Assembly: GCF_017591425.1 (NCBI RefSeq)
Contig: NW_024466459.1
Span: 6,262,001-6,326,000, forward strand
Direction of reading: 5' to 3'
Length of the DNA stretch: 64,000 bases
From: Ochotona curzoniae
Taxonomy: Eukaryota; Chordata; Mammalia; Lagomorpha; Ochotonidae
Shown one piece after another: positions 34,220-45,579 of this stretch. The notes below the pieces were generated by a model. The model was not told the DNA's origin. It did no database searches and was given only the letters and a program-made list of their open reading frames with translations. A program made the translations under genes and the position numbers. Every line of letters starts with the position of its first letter. Within the stretch, counting starts at the first letter, position 1.

Positions 34220-34325
34220 ATGGTAAAATCACTTACCTCTGTGAGTTTCCATTTTTCCTGTTTCAAACGGAGTATAATAACAGACACTTCACAGATCTGG
34301 TGAAGAATGAAGAAACAACAACGAA
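34220..34325 (-). mobile_element. Possible MIR fragment
   Basis: 'cacttacctctgtgagtttc' followed by 'tcctgtttcaaacggagtat' and 'aataacagacacttcacaga' parallels the inverted MIR core (cctcagtttcctcatctgt then aaatggggataataa). Confidence 0.5.
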
Positions 34326-35061
34326 GTGTTGAGAGTGGCGTCGGCTGCTAAGACGCTCGTTAGTGAAGTGTTCACAATGTGTAACATGATGGCAAAGGGA
34401 ATTTTTAAAATTCCACTTGATCACACTGGACAGTTATTACACTTAACCAAAGTCCCAAATATTCTCAAAACATCCTCTCAGTCAGGTGCTTGCTTCACCT
34501 ACCTGTCGTATGGTTAGATGTTGCCGAGGAAAGGGGGAGCCAGCCAAATAGATTGAGATAAAGATGGAGAAAGCTTGTGCTCAAATATGTAGGGCTAAAC
34601 TTTGAATCTAATCAAGAGAAAATATTTATTCTCCGTCATGTGGGAAGGCAGGAGTGAAATAGGAGATGATGTAAGGAGAGAGTGGGCAGCTTTGGGAGAG
34701 CTAGGGAGCTAACTCTACACCAACAGAAAATAGACCAGGTTGAAGAACGCGTGAAGTGTGACTAAGATGTCCCCGTGGATTTCCTTATAGAATTGTTGAA
34801 ATGGCTCGGAAGGCAGGCAGATTTGCTGTCACGCGAAGGATTGTACACTGCATATACTAACCTCACATTTCACTTCTACTTTCCTTTTATTCTCTGCTGC
34901 ATTCCTGATGGACACGGATGGAATTCTGTCTCCTTTCATCCGTCTTTAGTAATTGATTTCTTGTTTTTACCCTAAATCTCTTGGTTCTAAAATGAAAACA
35001 TCCATAGTGGCTGATACAGTCCCATCGTTCTCTATCTACTTGCCCCAGGTCATGCTCATGC

Positions 35062-35084
35062 TGTTGGCATGCAGCATGCCAACA
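35062..35084. repeat. Perfect 23-bp palindrome
   Basis: Arms TGTTGGCATGC (35062-35072) and GCATGCCAACA (35074-35084) are exact reverse complements around a single A. It holds two CATG cores, with two more just upstream near 35051 and 35057. Confidence 0.9.
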
Positions 35085-35194
35085 AACAACTACTGGATGG
35101 AAAGAGTAATTATCTAAATTAAGAGACCTAATCTGCATTATGATTGCATGCCTCCTTCAGCTAGCCACAGATGTGTGTGGGTAAACTGTTAGTT

Positions 35195-35405
35195 CTTCTA
35201 GAAACTGAACATATACTTTTCCTATAACCAAGCAGTTCCACTACTAAGTGAATATACTAAAGAAATGAAAACACTCAAACACATACCACAAATATTCACA
35301 ATAACACTACTACTAATAAATAAAATGTGAAGGCATTCAAACGTACAATGCAGAAGTATAGGCCTATCAGTAAACGATGTAGAGAAAGTCAGGTGTCCGT
35401 ACACA
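35195..35405 (+). mobile_element. L1M ORF2 3' remnant
   Basis: 'agcagttccactactaagtg', 'gaaatgaaaacactcaaaca' and 'ccacaaatattcacaataac' match, in order, the old-L1 ORF2 end (cagcaattccactcctaggt, agaaatgaaaacatatgtcc, ttcacaatagcc). Heavily diverged. Confidence 0.7.
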
Positions 35406-35409
35406 GAAG

Positions 35410-35693
35410 AAGGATGTTAGACTGTTGACTCACATCATTTATAAAGTTCGGAACGGATTCAGGATATAGACACAAGACCTGGAACTCCAAAACTTTGTGA
35501 AGAAACAAGCAAAGGGGAACAGCTCTGAGGCAGAGTTCTGGGCAATAACTTTTTGAAAATGATCCCAAAAACACAGGCAGCAAAAGCAAAAATAGACAAA
35601 TGGGTTTATGTCTGCCTTGAAATATAGTAAGTTTAACATAATCACATGACAATACAAAATAGTATAACATATTTGTAACCCATGTAACTCCCT
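35410..35693 (+). mobile_element. L1M ORF2 remnant, part 1
   Basis: 'aggatatagacacaagacct', 'gcaataactttttgaaaatg' and 'acaggcagcaaaagcaaaaa' parallel an old L1 ORF2 C-terminal region. It continues beyond the SINE at 35694-36013 into the next L1M segment. Confidence 0.7.
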
Positions 35694-36013
35694 TTTAAAG
35701 ACATATTTATTTTTATTAGAAAAGCAAATGTAAAGGAGAGACAGGCAGAAAGTTCTTCCTTCCTCTGGTTTACTCCCCGAGTGCCTACAAGAGCTAGAGT
35801 TGAACCACCCTGAAAGCAGGAGCCAGGATCTTCTTCCAGGTCTCCCCATGAGTGCAGAGTTCCAGGGCTTTAAGGCATTCCTTGCTGCTTCCCCAGGCCA
35901 CAAGCAGGGAGTTGGATTGGAAGTGAAGCTTTTGGGACAGGAATGAGTGACCACATGGGATCTGAGCACTTGAAGAGGAAGGATTTGTTAATGGAGTCGT
36001 TGCACCAGGCTCC
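35694..36013 (-). mobile_element. CSINE inserted in L1M
   Basis: Full-length on the minus strand: tail 'aagacatatttatttttatt', 'ctggtttactccccgagtgc', 'aagcaggagccaggatcttc', 'caggccacaagcagggagtt' and a head ending 'gttgcaccaggctcc'. It splits an L1M copy, so it inserted later. Confidence 0.9.
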
Positions 36014-36974
36014 AAAGTATGTATCTAATACAGATTAAATATCCCCAAATATATAACAAACTTAAGCAATCCAACAGCAAGAAAGCAATAACCTCTTAAT
36101 AAACTTAATTAAAGATTTGAATAAATATTTCTCAAAAAGACAAATGGCCTATATATCTTGGAACACTTAATTTTATTCATATTTAGCGATGCAACCTAAA
36201 AAGGTAATGATATCTCATATTATGGGTGTTAAGTTGGCCATTAACCAAAAGCACAAGTAATAACACTTGTTAGTGAATATGTGGACAATAGGGAATATTT
36301 GCACACTTGGAGAGGGACTTTACTACATAGCCATTATGAAAAACAGTAGGTACATTCCTCAAAAACTTAAAAGCTACCCTGTGATCCAGCAATGTCACTA
36401 CTCTGTGTGTGTGTGTGTGGGGGGGGAGTCTGAATATACTAAATCAGTGTGTTGAATAGCTATCTTTCCATATCCAATGTAGCTATATCCACAATAGCCA
36501 ATATTTGTGACCAACCTGAAAACTCAACAAAAGTTAAATAGACAAAGAAGTCAGTATATGCATGGTGGATAAGCATTCAGCCTTAAATAAAAAATCCTTC
36601 TCACTAAGATGGACTTGGAAGCCATTGAATCAAATAAGGCAGGAACCCCCAAAAATATGTAAATGTTACATTAGCTATCTTATATATAAAATCTCAAAAT
36701 GTTGAACTCATTAAAACAGGGATACACGTGGTGGTTATTAGGATTGGATGCACAGTATTGGGAAGGCTTTGGGAAGATGTTGGTGGAAAAAATACAGAAC
36801 TACATTTGAAACAGACCGATTCAGTAAGTCCGTTCTGTAACGTGGTGACTATAGTTGATTGTGTCTACGACTCATGGTCATACATACTATACATGAGAAT
36901 TGCTTACGAGGTTTCAAATGTTCTCATTATACACGAAGTATATTACACATGTATACACATATACATTTATACAT

Positions 36975-36975
<1 letters not shown>
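36014..36975 (+). mobile_element. L1M ORF2 end and 3'UTR, part 2
   Basis: Order on the plus strand: 'aaatatttctcaaaaagaca', 'ccattatgaaaaacagtagg', 'gtgatccagcaatgtcacta', a (GT)n/G8 insertion at 36403-36427, 'atccacaatagccaatattt', 'taaatagacaaagaagtcag', then the L1M 3'UTR landmarks 'gtggtggttattaggattgg' and 'cgtggtgactatagttgatt'. These match the familiar L1M 'gtgatccagcaatcccact' and 'ggtgactatagtt' phrases. No intact frame. Confidence 0.8.

Positions 36976-37019
<44 letters not shown>
36976..37019. repeat. (CA)n microsatellite
   Basis: About 21 CA units right after the L1M 3'UTR. The Thr-His-rich open frames across it are repeat translations. Confidence 0.96.
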
Positions 37020-37021
<2 letters not shown>

Positions 37022-37126
37022 CACACTGTGAACAAGCATTGTGCCATAGCAATAATTTGATTTTCAATGCAGTCATTTCACACAGAAGGCTTAGTTACTT
37101 TCTTTCTGATTCAAATCCTTGTTAGC

Positions 37127-37350
37127 ATGCCTGGGAAAGCAACAGAGGGCGTCACCGGTTCTTGGGCCCCAGCCACGCGTGTGGGAGACTTGTCAGAGGT
37201 GCTAACTTCAGCTTGGCTCTAACTAAGCTGTTGCAGTTGTTCAGGGAGTGAGTGTATGGAAAACTTCTTTCCAGTGATTGCTCTTTCTCTCCCTCCCTGT
37301 TTCTCCACTCTCTCTGTCACTCTGTGCTTCAACTCAATAAATCTCTAAGA
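37127..37350 (+). mobile_element. SINE, 5'-truncated
   Basis: It starts within the body ('gcctgggaaagcaacagagg'), then 'gccacgcgtgtgggagactt', 'gttgttcagggagtgagtgt', a CT-rich block at 37281-37320 and the tail 'caactcaataaatctctaag'. The head and B box are missing. Confidence 0.75.
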
Positions 37351-38705
37351 AATGCACCGTGTTGTACATCATAAATGTGCATACTCTTTGTCAAATTAAG
37401 CAAGTGTTACACTTAAAAAGAATCTTTGTAGATCATTCACTCATATTTAACGTTCATAGTACAGTAAAATTACCAAACATTATGAGTAACAAAAGTGGTA
37501 CAGCATATATACATGTGTAATAGCATTCAGTACCTTATAATGTATAGCCATGTATGTATATGACTCTGTCCTCTTGCAAGTGTATATTTCTTGGCATGTG
37601 TGTTGGCATGTGCTTATATCTCCATCAATATACACACCTATCACTCTTCCTGAATCATTTTAAAATCTGTGTAAACACATCACCCTTTTGTTCATAGACT
37701 CAATGGATATTTTATACAGCCCAAGAATGCTGGTCTACTACTACCATCACGATTTTAAAAATCAGGTTGCTACTGTCAATACCAATGAACTCTCTTCTGT
37801 ATCTCTTTTCACATTTTATTACTTTTTCAATTATACCTTTAAGTAGAAGAAAAAAAAATAAGAGCTCAAGCATATGCATGGATTGGAATACAAGTGGTAA
37901 CTGGTGATTTTTGAAGACCCCCCTCTGGTATCTATTCATTGTATTCTTAATCTCCAAAAAAATATATGAGGCAACATGCCTGGGGTACACAAAGACTGAA
38001 TGAAGAAATTAATTTCTTTCAATGATTTAATCCCCAAAGTGGGTGCATTTACAATGTGTAACCATGACTCACTCTTTTAAGAATAGAAAGACGGCCAACC
38101 AAAAAAAGCTTCATAAGAGCCTGAATATCTCTCAGCCTGAAAGTGTTCTCTGTTTGCTTTTTCTTTGATCACGAAAATCCACAGGCAGTCATAAAATTTT
38201 TACTGGAGCTATAATGATCTGAAACTTTCAGGGTGTCTTTAAAACACTTTATAACAGCCTCAAGTATCATAAGTTGATATTATTTCTACTTTTCCACTTA
38301 CAATGAAAATAAGAGTTGTGAATCCCACTCATTATTTCCACGTGAAAAAACAGTAGAAAAACTAGAGTGTTTATTCACCTAGAAAATGTCCAGCTGGGGT
38401 TTATTAACCATATTTTTAGCTACTCATCTTTATTGATGTTCAAATATAGATAAGATAAAATCACAAAGACCTCCCAGTTGGGTAAGGCCCAGGCAGGTCA
38501 TCGGATTAGAGTGAAGCCGGGCTGTTCTGTGACTGCTTTATATCCAATAGCAAATCATCCATGTTCAGGATATCGATTCTCTAGATATTTTAGCAAATTA
38601 AAACCCAGATCCTTTTGCACAACGCTACCTGTGAACTAATCCTCTCTATACGGAGTTGTTGGAAACACTGAGTGTGCAGATTCATGCTAACCAGGGGTTT
38701 TACAA

Positions 38706-38740
<35 letters not shown>

Positions 38741-38980
38741 CACAAAACCCACAGCTCTTACAAAAAGCTAACTAGGTTATTGTACATCTTTCAAATCCAC
38801 CTGCAGCAGCTTCAGTGAAACATGCTGTGTTAAGGCAAGCATACAAACTGCAGTGTGCCTTAGAGAGTTCCCAATCTTGTTGGAATCACTGTTCTGTGAT
38901 GAGATCAGTCACAAGAAGAACGCAAGAGTTCTGTGAAATAGAGCCAAACTGAGAGCTAGGGGATGATAAAAACGATTCTG
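37351..38980. other. AT-rich single-copy DNA with one microsatellite
   Basis: No gene is recognised. Apart from the (AC)n at 38706-38738 no repeat is clear. A 92-codon minus-strand frame at 37712-37990 has no recognisable features. Confidence 0.35.
38706..38738. repeat. (AC)n microsatellite
   Basis: About 16 uninterrupted AC units. Confidence 0.95.
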
Positions 38981-39285
38981 GGTAGGCACGTGCTGTGGTG
39001 CAGCACATTGAGCCATCACCTGCAGTGCCAGCAACCCATATGGGACCAGTTGGAGTTTTGGCAGCTCTACCACTGATTTAATTCCATGCTAATGTATCAG
39101 GAAAGTAGTGGAGATGGCTCAACTGTCTGGGCTCCTGCACCTACCCACCCAACCACCCACGTGGGAGACTTGGAAGAAACTCCCGGCAAAAAAAGATGCA
39201 ACCATGTGGAGAGAGAATCAGCAGATGGAAGATCTCTCTCCAACTTACTTTTCAAACATAGTTTTAAAATTGTTTTTAAATAGAA
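38981..39285 (+). mobile_element. Old SINE
   Basis: 'ggcacgtgctgtggtgcagc', 'ccatatgggaccagttggag', 'cacccacgtgggagacttgg' and 'gagaatcagcagatggaaga' in order, with a 'ttttcaaacatagttttaaa' tail. The CT-rich stretch is short. Confidence 0.75.
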
Positions 39286-39400
39286 TAATCTGGTTGATAT
39301 TTCCTGAATGTCTCTAGGGAAGTTTCTTTTTTTCTGAAGTGCGTTGTCAGCAAGGCAGAATTAACTGATGTTTTCAATTTTGTCCAGAGTGGATCTTCTT

Positions 39401-39710
39401 TCAAAACATGATTTACTTATTTGAAAACCAGAGAAACAAGGAGAGAGAGGGATGGAAAGGCAGAAAGGCCTGCACCTGCTGGTTCACTTCTCCAAGGCCC
39501 ACACTCCTCCAAGGGCAACGCAAGACCAAAGGAAGCTGGGAGCATTCCTGTGGGTGGCAGAGATCCACACACCTGGCCATCTTCTGGGGCTTTCCAAGCA
39601 CATTGTGAGGGAACTGGATTGGAAACAGATGGGGCTCAAACTGCCAGTCTGCTACAGGATGCCAGCACCAGAAACAGTGGCTTAACCAGCTTCACTCTGA
39701 CGCCAGCCCT
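39401..39710 (-). mobile_element. Old SINE
   Basis: Minus strand: tail 'acatgatttacttatttgaa', GAGA purines, 'cctgctggttcacttctcca', 'gagggaactggattggaaac', and the head 'ggcttaaccagcttcactct' to 'gacgccagccct'. It faces the plus-strand copy 116 bp away, giving an inverted SINE pair. Confidence 0.8.
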
Positions 39711-40369
39711 AACAGAATTTCACAAATGGGATAATAACACCACAGATGTAAAAGTCTGATGGCTGAGTAAATTTCCCAGGGAAAAGATATTACAAAGGGC
39801 TTTTTCCAGCAGAAGAAAAAAATCACACACATATATGCAGACAGACAAGTACATACACGTGTGTTTGCACATCTAAATGAGGATCGCATACTGTGGCTAC
39901 TCAGAAATGCATGCCGAGGCATATGCTTAACCGGTGTGAAATGTAGGCAAGCGTTGTTTTCATGGGCTACAAATTCCTAAAGGCTCCGGGGTGCAAGAAA
40001 AAATCGGAGACAGGTTCATGTCATGGCTTCTTAAGAAAAGTTCCGAATAACAGGCGCAATCCTTGCAAAAAGACCTTCTCTGAGTCCTTTCACAGAATCT
40101 GAATCACATGTGCTAATACACTGTCCAGTGTTGACCACAGGGAGAATGAAACCGACATCCAACAACAACCCGTCCATAATCCGAGCCTATTATATGACCC
40201 AGCAAAGATAATCATCCAATGTAAGATGTACGGGCTGAATCACTTTGTGTCTTCCAGCTTCCGCACGGGGTCCTGTCAGAGAGTTCACAAGGCAGAATCT
40301 ATGAGATGGAGAAACTGTGGGTCAAGCTGAAGTGCTGAGTGGTTCTTTGACATCATTCCCATCACTCCC
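39711..40369. other. Single-copy DNA
   Basis: No gene or repeat is recognised. Confidence 0.35.
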
Positions 40370-40720
40370 CCGGGCACCCATTCACCAGGCCAGACTGCAA
40401 CGCTTCTCCAATGCTCTGCACATGCTCCTCCCACTGCCTGCAACACTCTCCCAGCATGCTTCACCGCATGCCTTTTCATTAATTAGATCTTACAACATCA
40501 GCCTCAAAACCCCTCACAGAAGAAGGGACACATCTCTAGCTACTCTCTCTCTGAGAATTCTAGTCTCCAGTTTTCAGCCTTTCTTTCCTGTTCCTTATTT
40601 TTTGCTTGGTGCTTATCACTATGGGACATATCATGTCTCTCCCTTCTGCCTCTGTTTTGCACTGGAGTGTAAGATCTGTGCGTGCAGAATATGTGTTTGC
40701 TGAAACCACCTTGCTTAGAT
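40370..40720 (+). mobile_element. L2 3' end
   Basis: The plus strand follows the L2 3' end: 'ctctgcacatgctcctccca', 'ctgcctgcaacactctccca', 'ttggtgcttatcactatggg' and 'gcactggagtgtaagatctg' correspond to the L2 phrases for 'ctgcctggaacgctcttcc', 'atagcacttatcactat' and 'ctagaatgtaagctcc'. L2 is an ancient mammalian LINE. The 128-codon frame across this region is not a gene. Confidence 0.7.
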
Positions 40721-42263
40721 GAGGAGCACGAGATGGGTTGGCACTCTAGTTATCTTTTATGTCTAATTCACCTTATTATTTTGTGTCTTTCCCTGCCCTG
40801 GCTGTAGCCAGGAAGGTAGATGCTTGTGGACTATGTTCTTTTTTAGGCGCCTGAATAATTTCAGGTAATGAGGGGTGCTGAGAAGACGCTGTTGAGAAGG
40901 AAGAGTGAGAAGTTCTGGCATTTCCTTCCCGCTCCAGCATTGCCCCAGTCCTCACTGTTAGCATTCCTACAAACCTGAGTTCCTGCCAGGTGCCCCTGCT
41001 CCTTAGAGGCTGCAGTTCTTACTTGGCTATTTTGATAAAAGCATTTCTCCTTTTAATTCCTTGCATGCTGGGGGTGTAATGGCTTCCTGCTGCTCCTAAT
41101 ATCTGGCTACTGCAGCTTCTCCAGAGTTTTACTTGTCATCTTGCCCACGTATCATTAAGTAAACCCTTCATTAAAGTCTTTTCATTTGTACCATCTGCAG
41201 TGAGTTCTCCTCCATGCCAGGACTCTGCCTGATAAAGAACTCAATAAAGACTTGATGAAACACCGTTGAATGGACGAGAAGTCTTGGCATCCTTTGAAAA
41301 TGTGATTGATTGGTTCTGGCATTGGAACAGCCATTGGAGAGACTCTACAGGCTGAAAGTTGGCTCAGCCAAGTCCTGAACACGTGTCCTTCACATGATAG
41401 CCAATGGTTGAGGAGCAAAGAATGGAATCCAGAAGCAACCTTCTTTTCTTTCTTACACCCATCCATAAGAATATTTTTGTAACGGTAAAACATAATGTTT
41501 AAAATAGATCACGCTGTTTTGAGAGTGAGACACACAAGCGTCTGATACGCAATTAAATCTTTGTTAAATGACAATGTGTTATGCTGACCAACGTATTTAA
41601 TCATCTTGAGTTCATTCATCTGGAAAAAAATCATCTAGCATTCCATGAAGAAGGTTTAACTTTACAAGTATGACTTGTGCAAACATCTCACAAGAGTGCA
41701 TGACATAGTATTAGCTCAGTAAGTGCTCATTTAAGTTTTGCGTAGCCTACTTCCCCCTTTTTGTTTCTCAGTTCTTGGAATTGCCCTCAGTGAGCTGAAA
41801 TCAGGGAATTCTCCTAAGACTTCGATTTCCTGATTCACAAACAAAACTATTCAATACTACGCTATTCCAGGAAAGAGAAAGAAGGGGTTTCTCCTCGGTA
41901 GACATTTAAGACAAGATGAGGTCCCCAAAGGAAAGGCACCAGGGGCAGAGTAATGCTAGTTTTCCCAGCCTACAATGTCCTGAAAGGTCTCCCTTTTCTA
42001 CAAATAACTGGCTATGTTTGGTTTATCAGTAAAGTGCACAGTCATCCAAAAGCATTAGGGCTGTACACCACCAGGTCAGAACTGAGCCCTTTCCAAGGTA
42101 TTGTAAAGGGAAAGCTGGTTGTCTGTCATTACGCCAGGGGAAAGCAAAGACTCCTCTTGGGTTATGAGTGTGTATCTGTTATGTACAACTTTTAACATAT
42201 ACCACTTTGTGTGAACATTAAAATTTTTTCCTTGTTTATAAATCAAAGAACATGGTATGCAGC
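40721..42263. other. Single-copy DNA, possible old LTR-like patch
   Basis: No gene is recognised. Near 41160-41235, 'cattaaagtcttttcatttg' followed by 'taccatctgcagtgagttct' resembles the end of an old mammalian repeat, but the family could not be fixed. Confidence 0.3.
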
Positions 42264-42580
42264 ATTTTTTTTTTAAAAGATTAGTTTATTTTCATCAGAA
42301 AGGCAGATTTACAGAGAGAAGAAACAGAAAGCTCTCCCATCTATTGATTCACTTCTAAAATGACTGCCACAGCCAGAGCTGAGCAAATCTGAAGCCAGGA
42401 GCCAGAAGCTTCCTTCAGGTCCCCTACACAGGTGCCAGGTCTCGAGGCTTTGGGCCGTCTTTTACCATTTCCCAGGCACAATAGAAGGGGGCTCGATGGG
42501 AAGTGAGACAGCATCCATGCGGGATGCCAGCGCTTGGAGGTGAAGGACTAGCCAGTTAAGTCCATGCACTGGTACTATGC
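42264..42580 (-). mobile_element. CSINE, diverged
   Basis: Minus strand: T-run tail, 'aggcagatttacagagagaa', 'ctattgattcacttctaaaa', 'aatctgaagccaggagccag', 'ctcgaggctttgggccgtct', 'ctcgatgggaagtgagacag' and a decayed head. Full length in layout. Confidence 0.9.
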
Positions 42581-43439
42581 TATGGAGGTTATAGGAACTC
42601 AGAGTTATATTAGAAAAAAAAAACTGATATACTAGTGCATAAAATAAGAGACTGTATCTACCTTCCAACAAGATGCTGTGAACAGTAATACTTAAACTCA
42701 TACTTGCTCTCACTGCAACAGCTTGCACGGGGGGAGGGGAAGGGACTGCTCCTTGCTGACATCAGCACCAGGAGGGGGGAATGGCCAGTTGATGACACCT
42801 TAGAGATAATGATGTGGTACTTGAGTGGGCTTGATAGTCTGAGACACTGTTGGCTTCATTGCACATAGGTTGAGAAATCTTTCCAAGACCTGTTGGCTGA
42901 CCAAGTCTACCTTAGTGCATTCATAGACCCAGACACTTGCCACTTAGCTTGACCAAGAGAATTGTCCAACCTATTCTGTTTTCTATCCTCTGACTAGACA
43001 CTCGGCATACTGTGCTGGTCCAGATGAGCTGGTTGTCGTGTCCTCCATGTGGATCTGGTCATGCTGCTCACTGCACAGGCATCAGCAGCAGAGGAGGCCC
43101 AGTACCAACATGTGGACTCCAAGGTAGGACCATACATTGCTTGAGATTAATAATGTATTTGGGGCGTTCCCCAAGACACCTCACCCAGGGTGACTTCAGA
43201 CATGGCCTTTGTGTGTGTCAGCAAGTGCAGGGTCAACTCCAGTCTGTCACCGCACATACTGGTACCTGGTCAGTTAACTACACCAGAGATGACCCAGCTC
43301 AGTCCACCACAGGCACACCAGAGAGTGCTTGCCTAGTTAGGGGGACCTCTTAAACCCACCACCAGGCCACCCCCAATGCCAGCTTTGACATCCCTACCTC
43401 TCCCAGTGATTCTGTGATTGAGTGATTCAGCTTCAACAC
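42581..43439 (-). other. GC-richer unassigned segment, possibly L1 3'UTR
   Basis: Higher GC than its flanks, with C-rich text such as 'ccaccaccaggccaccccca' at 43356-43375. It lies where the 3'UTR of the minus-strand L1 piece at 43440-43690 would be expected, which is the only reason to suggest L1. A 113-codon plus-strand frame (43012-43353) is present without a recognisable domain. Confidence 0.3.
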
Positions 43440-43690
43440 ATGAAGGAGAACACGCAATACCTGTGTTTGTGTGCATGGTTTATTGCACCTAACAGAATGC
43501 TTACCATTTCCAATCATTTTGCTGCAAATGCCAGTTCCTCATTGTTTTATGCAGTTGACTAATTTTCCGTTGAGTATAAATACTTTCCGTGTAAGCATTC
43601 CTATGGTGATGGATACCTTGCTTGTTTCTATAACCTTCCTGTCATGAACAGTGTTGTAGATTGATCCATGCTTGGATTGTCTAAGTTTCT
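43440..43690 (-). mobile_element. L1M ORF2 3' fragment
   Basis: The plus strand reads 'gaacacgcaatacctgtgtt', 'gtgcatggtttattgcacct', 'tttgctgcaaatgccagttc', then 'tatggtgatggataccttgc', the inverted order of the L1 ORF2 end and its downstream region. Strongly diverged. Confidence 0.7.
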
Positions 43691-44164
43691 GATTGGAGAG
43701 AAGGTTATTATTGGCATGTATTGTACATATTTTGATATAACTTTTAAGATGATGTCCAAAAAGCATTCCTGTACTCAGGGGTGCATTAAGCATCAAGCAT
43801 AAGAAGAATAGTCTGTACCATACACAAAATGACATTTTAGAAGATCAGCATAAAGAGTGATGACCTTGTGTAAGAAAATGAGAGAATAGAAGATTTCAGG
43901 AAGAAATAACATTTAATTAGTAATTTGAATACTGAATAAAATTTTGAGCAGGGGTAAAGTGAAGCACAGATGTTCAAAAAATGTGTTGTGATAAATCAAA
44001 GATGAAAGACCTGAATAGAATGAAAAATTGAGATATATATACGTCGATCATTTTTTCAAGGCCAGAATCAGCATTTGTTCACAACTGTAGCCCTGTCTGC
44101 TTTGTCTTCGTTTGTACATCATAAGAGTCGAAAGGACTGAACCACTGTTCTTTTCCGTGTTTAA
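43691..44164. other. AT-rich DNA, possibly more L1
   Basis: No gene is seen. It may continue the L1M piece to about 43850; the rest is unassigned. Confidence 0.3.
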
Positions 44165-44500
44165 AGCTGCATGTATTGATGTATGTATGATGTGTGTATT
44201 GATTCGTTGTGGTGTAATTTGGACTTACACAGAGATGAGGAGAGATAGAGAGATCTCCAGTTCACCACCGCACTCCCTAAGTGGCTGAAATGGCAGTGGC
44301 TGGGCCAGCTGACATCCAAGAGGCAGGGCCTTCAACCTGGCCTTTCATGTAAGTACGGTAACCCACATGCTTGGTTCGTCTTTTTGTTGCTTTCTTAGGC
44401 ACACTCCCAAAAAGCTGGATCAAAAGTGATGTAGCTTGGACTTAAATTGGGATGCTGGCAAATTGTGGCTTAGTTCTCTGGGCCACAACAGCAGCCCCAA
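44165..44500 (-). mobile_element. Old SINE
   Basis: Minus strand: GAGA purines at 44236-44256, 'ccgcactccctaagtggctg', 'caaaaagctggatcaaaagt', 'ttaaattgggatgctggcaa' and a head 'ctctgggccacaacagcagc'. Tail region diverged. Confidence 0.65.
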
Positions 44501-45488
44501 GCCACTGCTCTAACCCCGAATGTCCTGTGGTTTTCCTCCAGAGTTCAGAGACCCATCCACATCTATTCAACACTCCTATCCTGATAGCTAGTCCACAATG
44601 TCAGCCAACGGTTGACTCCTTAGTTCTGCTCTGCGTAGCATGGATGGTTCATTGTCTGAAACAGAATCACTAAGGTCTTCTGCAAGTGTTTGTACGGCAA
44701 ACAATAATTTAAAACACTTGCCACTTGACTGGTAAGAATGACTGACCCTGATTATCATTAAAAAAATACGTTAAAATCGGGCCAGGAATATGTACAGAAC
44801 TCATGCAATACAGCAAATGTTTCTGAGCACTTCTATGCCTGCTTATAATAAACAATGTGTGGTTGCAGAAATTGTAGCCTGGGAAAGCTTGACAAGCATC
44901 TGGCTGAGGCAACCAAGAGTTCAGAGCTTCAGATCTTGAAGGTTGAAGGTCTGAGTGCTTGAATGATAAGGCAACCTAGCCGAGTGTCCAAGATGGGTAG
45001 AAGAGAGCAAAGAAAAGGACTATCCATCAGTCTTAAAACCAGCTAAAGATGATGATATCCTACTAATCCTCTATTGATACTTTATTTACTTTCTCAATGA
45101 ATTGTGTCTGGTACCCACTGTAGATAATCAATATGGGAATGAAATTAGCTCAGAGCAAGTGGTCCAAGCTGTGGGATCTTGTCAGAAAATATTTTTGTTG
45201 CCGGCACCTGTCCTTGTTCACACGAAGATTTCTTCAGGCTTCCAACAAATACCACCCTGGCAGCATGAAATCCTGAATTTATCCAAGAATTAAAAAAAAA
45301 AAAAAACCAGCCTTAGCCATATAAATAATTGAAATCTGTCTATTAGTCTCTCTGCGACCTCATCTTTCTTCTGGAATAACTGTAAGTCACATGATTTTCG
45401 GTGAATCCTAGAGTTTCCCTAGTGGAATTAATCTCCATTTATCCCCAGCTGTAACTGGCTTGGCGACACACTCCTAATTGGCTGCCTT
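44501..45488. other. Single-copy DNA
   Basis: No gene is recognised. An A run lies at 45293-45306. Confidence 0.35.
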
Positions 45489-45579
45489 CCCTTCCTTGTC
45501 TCCCTTCCTTGTCTCCCTTCCTTGTCTCCCTTCCTTGTCTCCCTTCCTTGTCTCCCTTCCTTGTCTCCCTTCCTTGTCT
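45489..45579 (+). repeat. 13-bp minisatellite, seven perfect copies
   Basis: CCCTTCCTTGTCT repeated seven times without change (91 bp). Perfect unit identity suggests recent expansion and likely length polymorphism. The strand is strictly pyrimidine apart from one G per unit. Confidence 0.97.

Larger units (their letters stand above)
31179..35194. other. Long AT-rich single-copy stretch
   Basis: About 4 kb with little recognisable repeat apart from two weak MIR-like patches annotated separately. No coding gene is seen. T or A runs lie at 33240-33251, 33405-33416 and 34080-34130. A perfect 23-bp palindrome lies at 35062-35084. Low repeat density over this length could mean sequence constraint, but this cannot be tested from one sequence. 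Confidence 0.4.

Noticed and set aside
35439..35969. 176-codon minus-strand frame
   Set aside because: It spans the SINE at 35694-36013 and the antisense of an L1M remnant.
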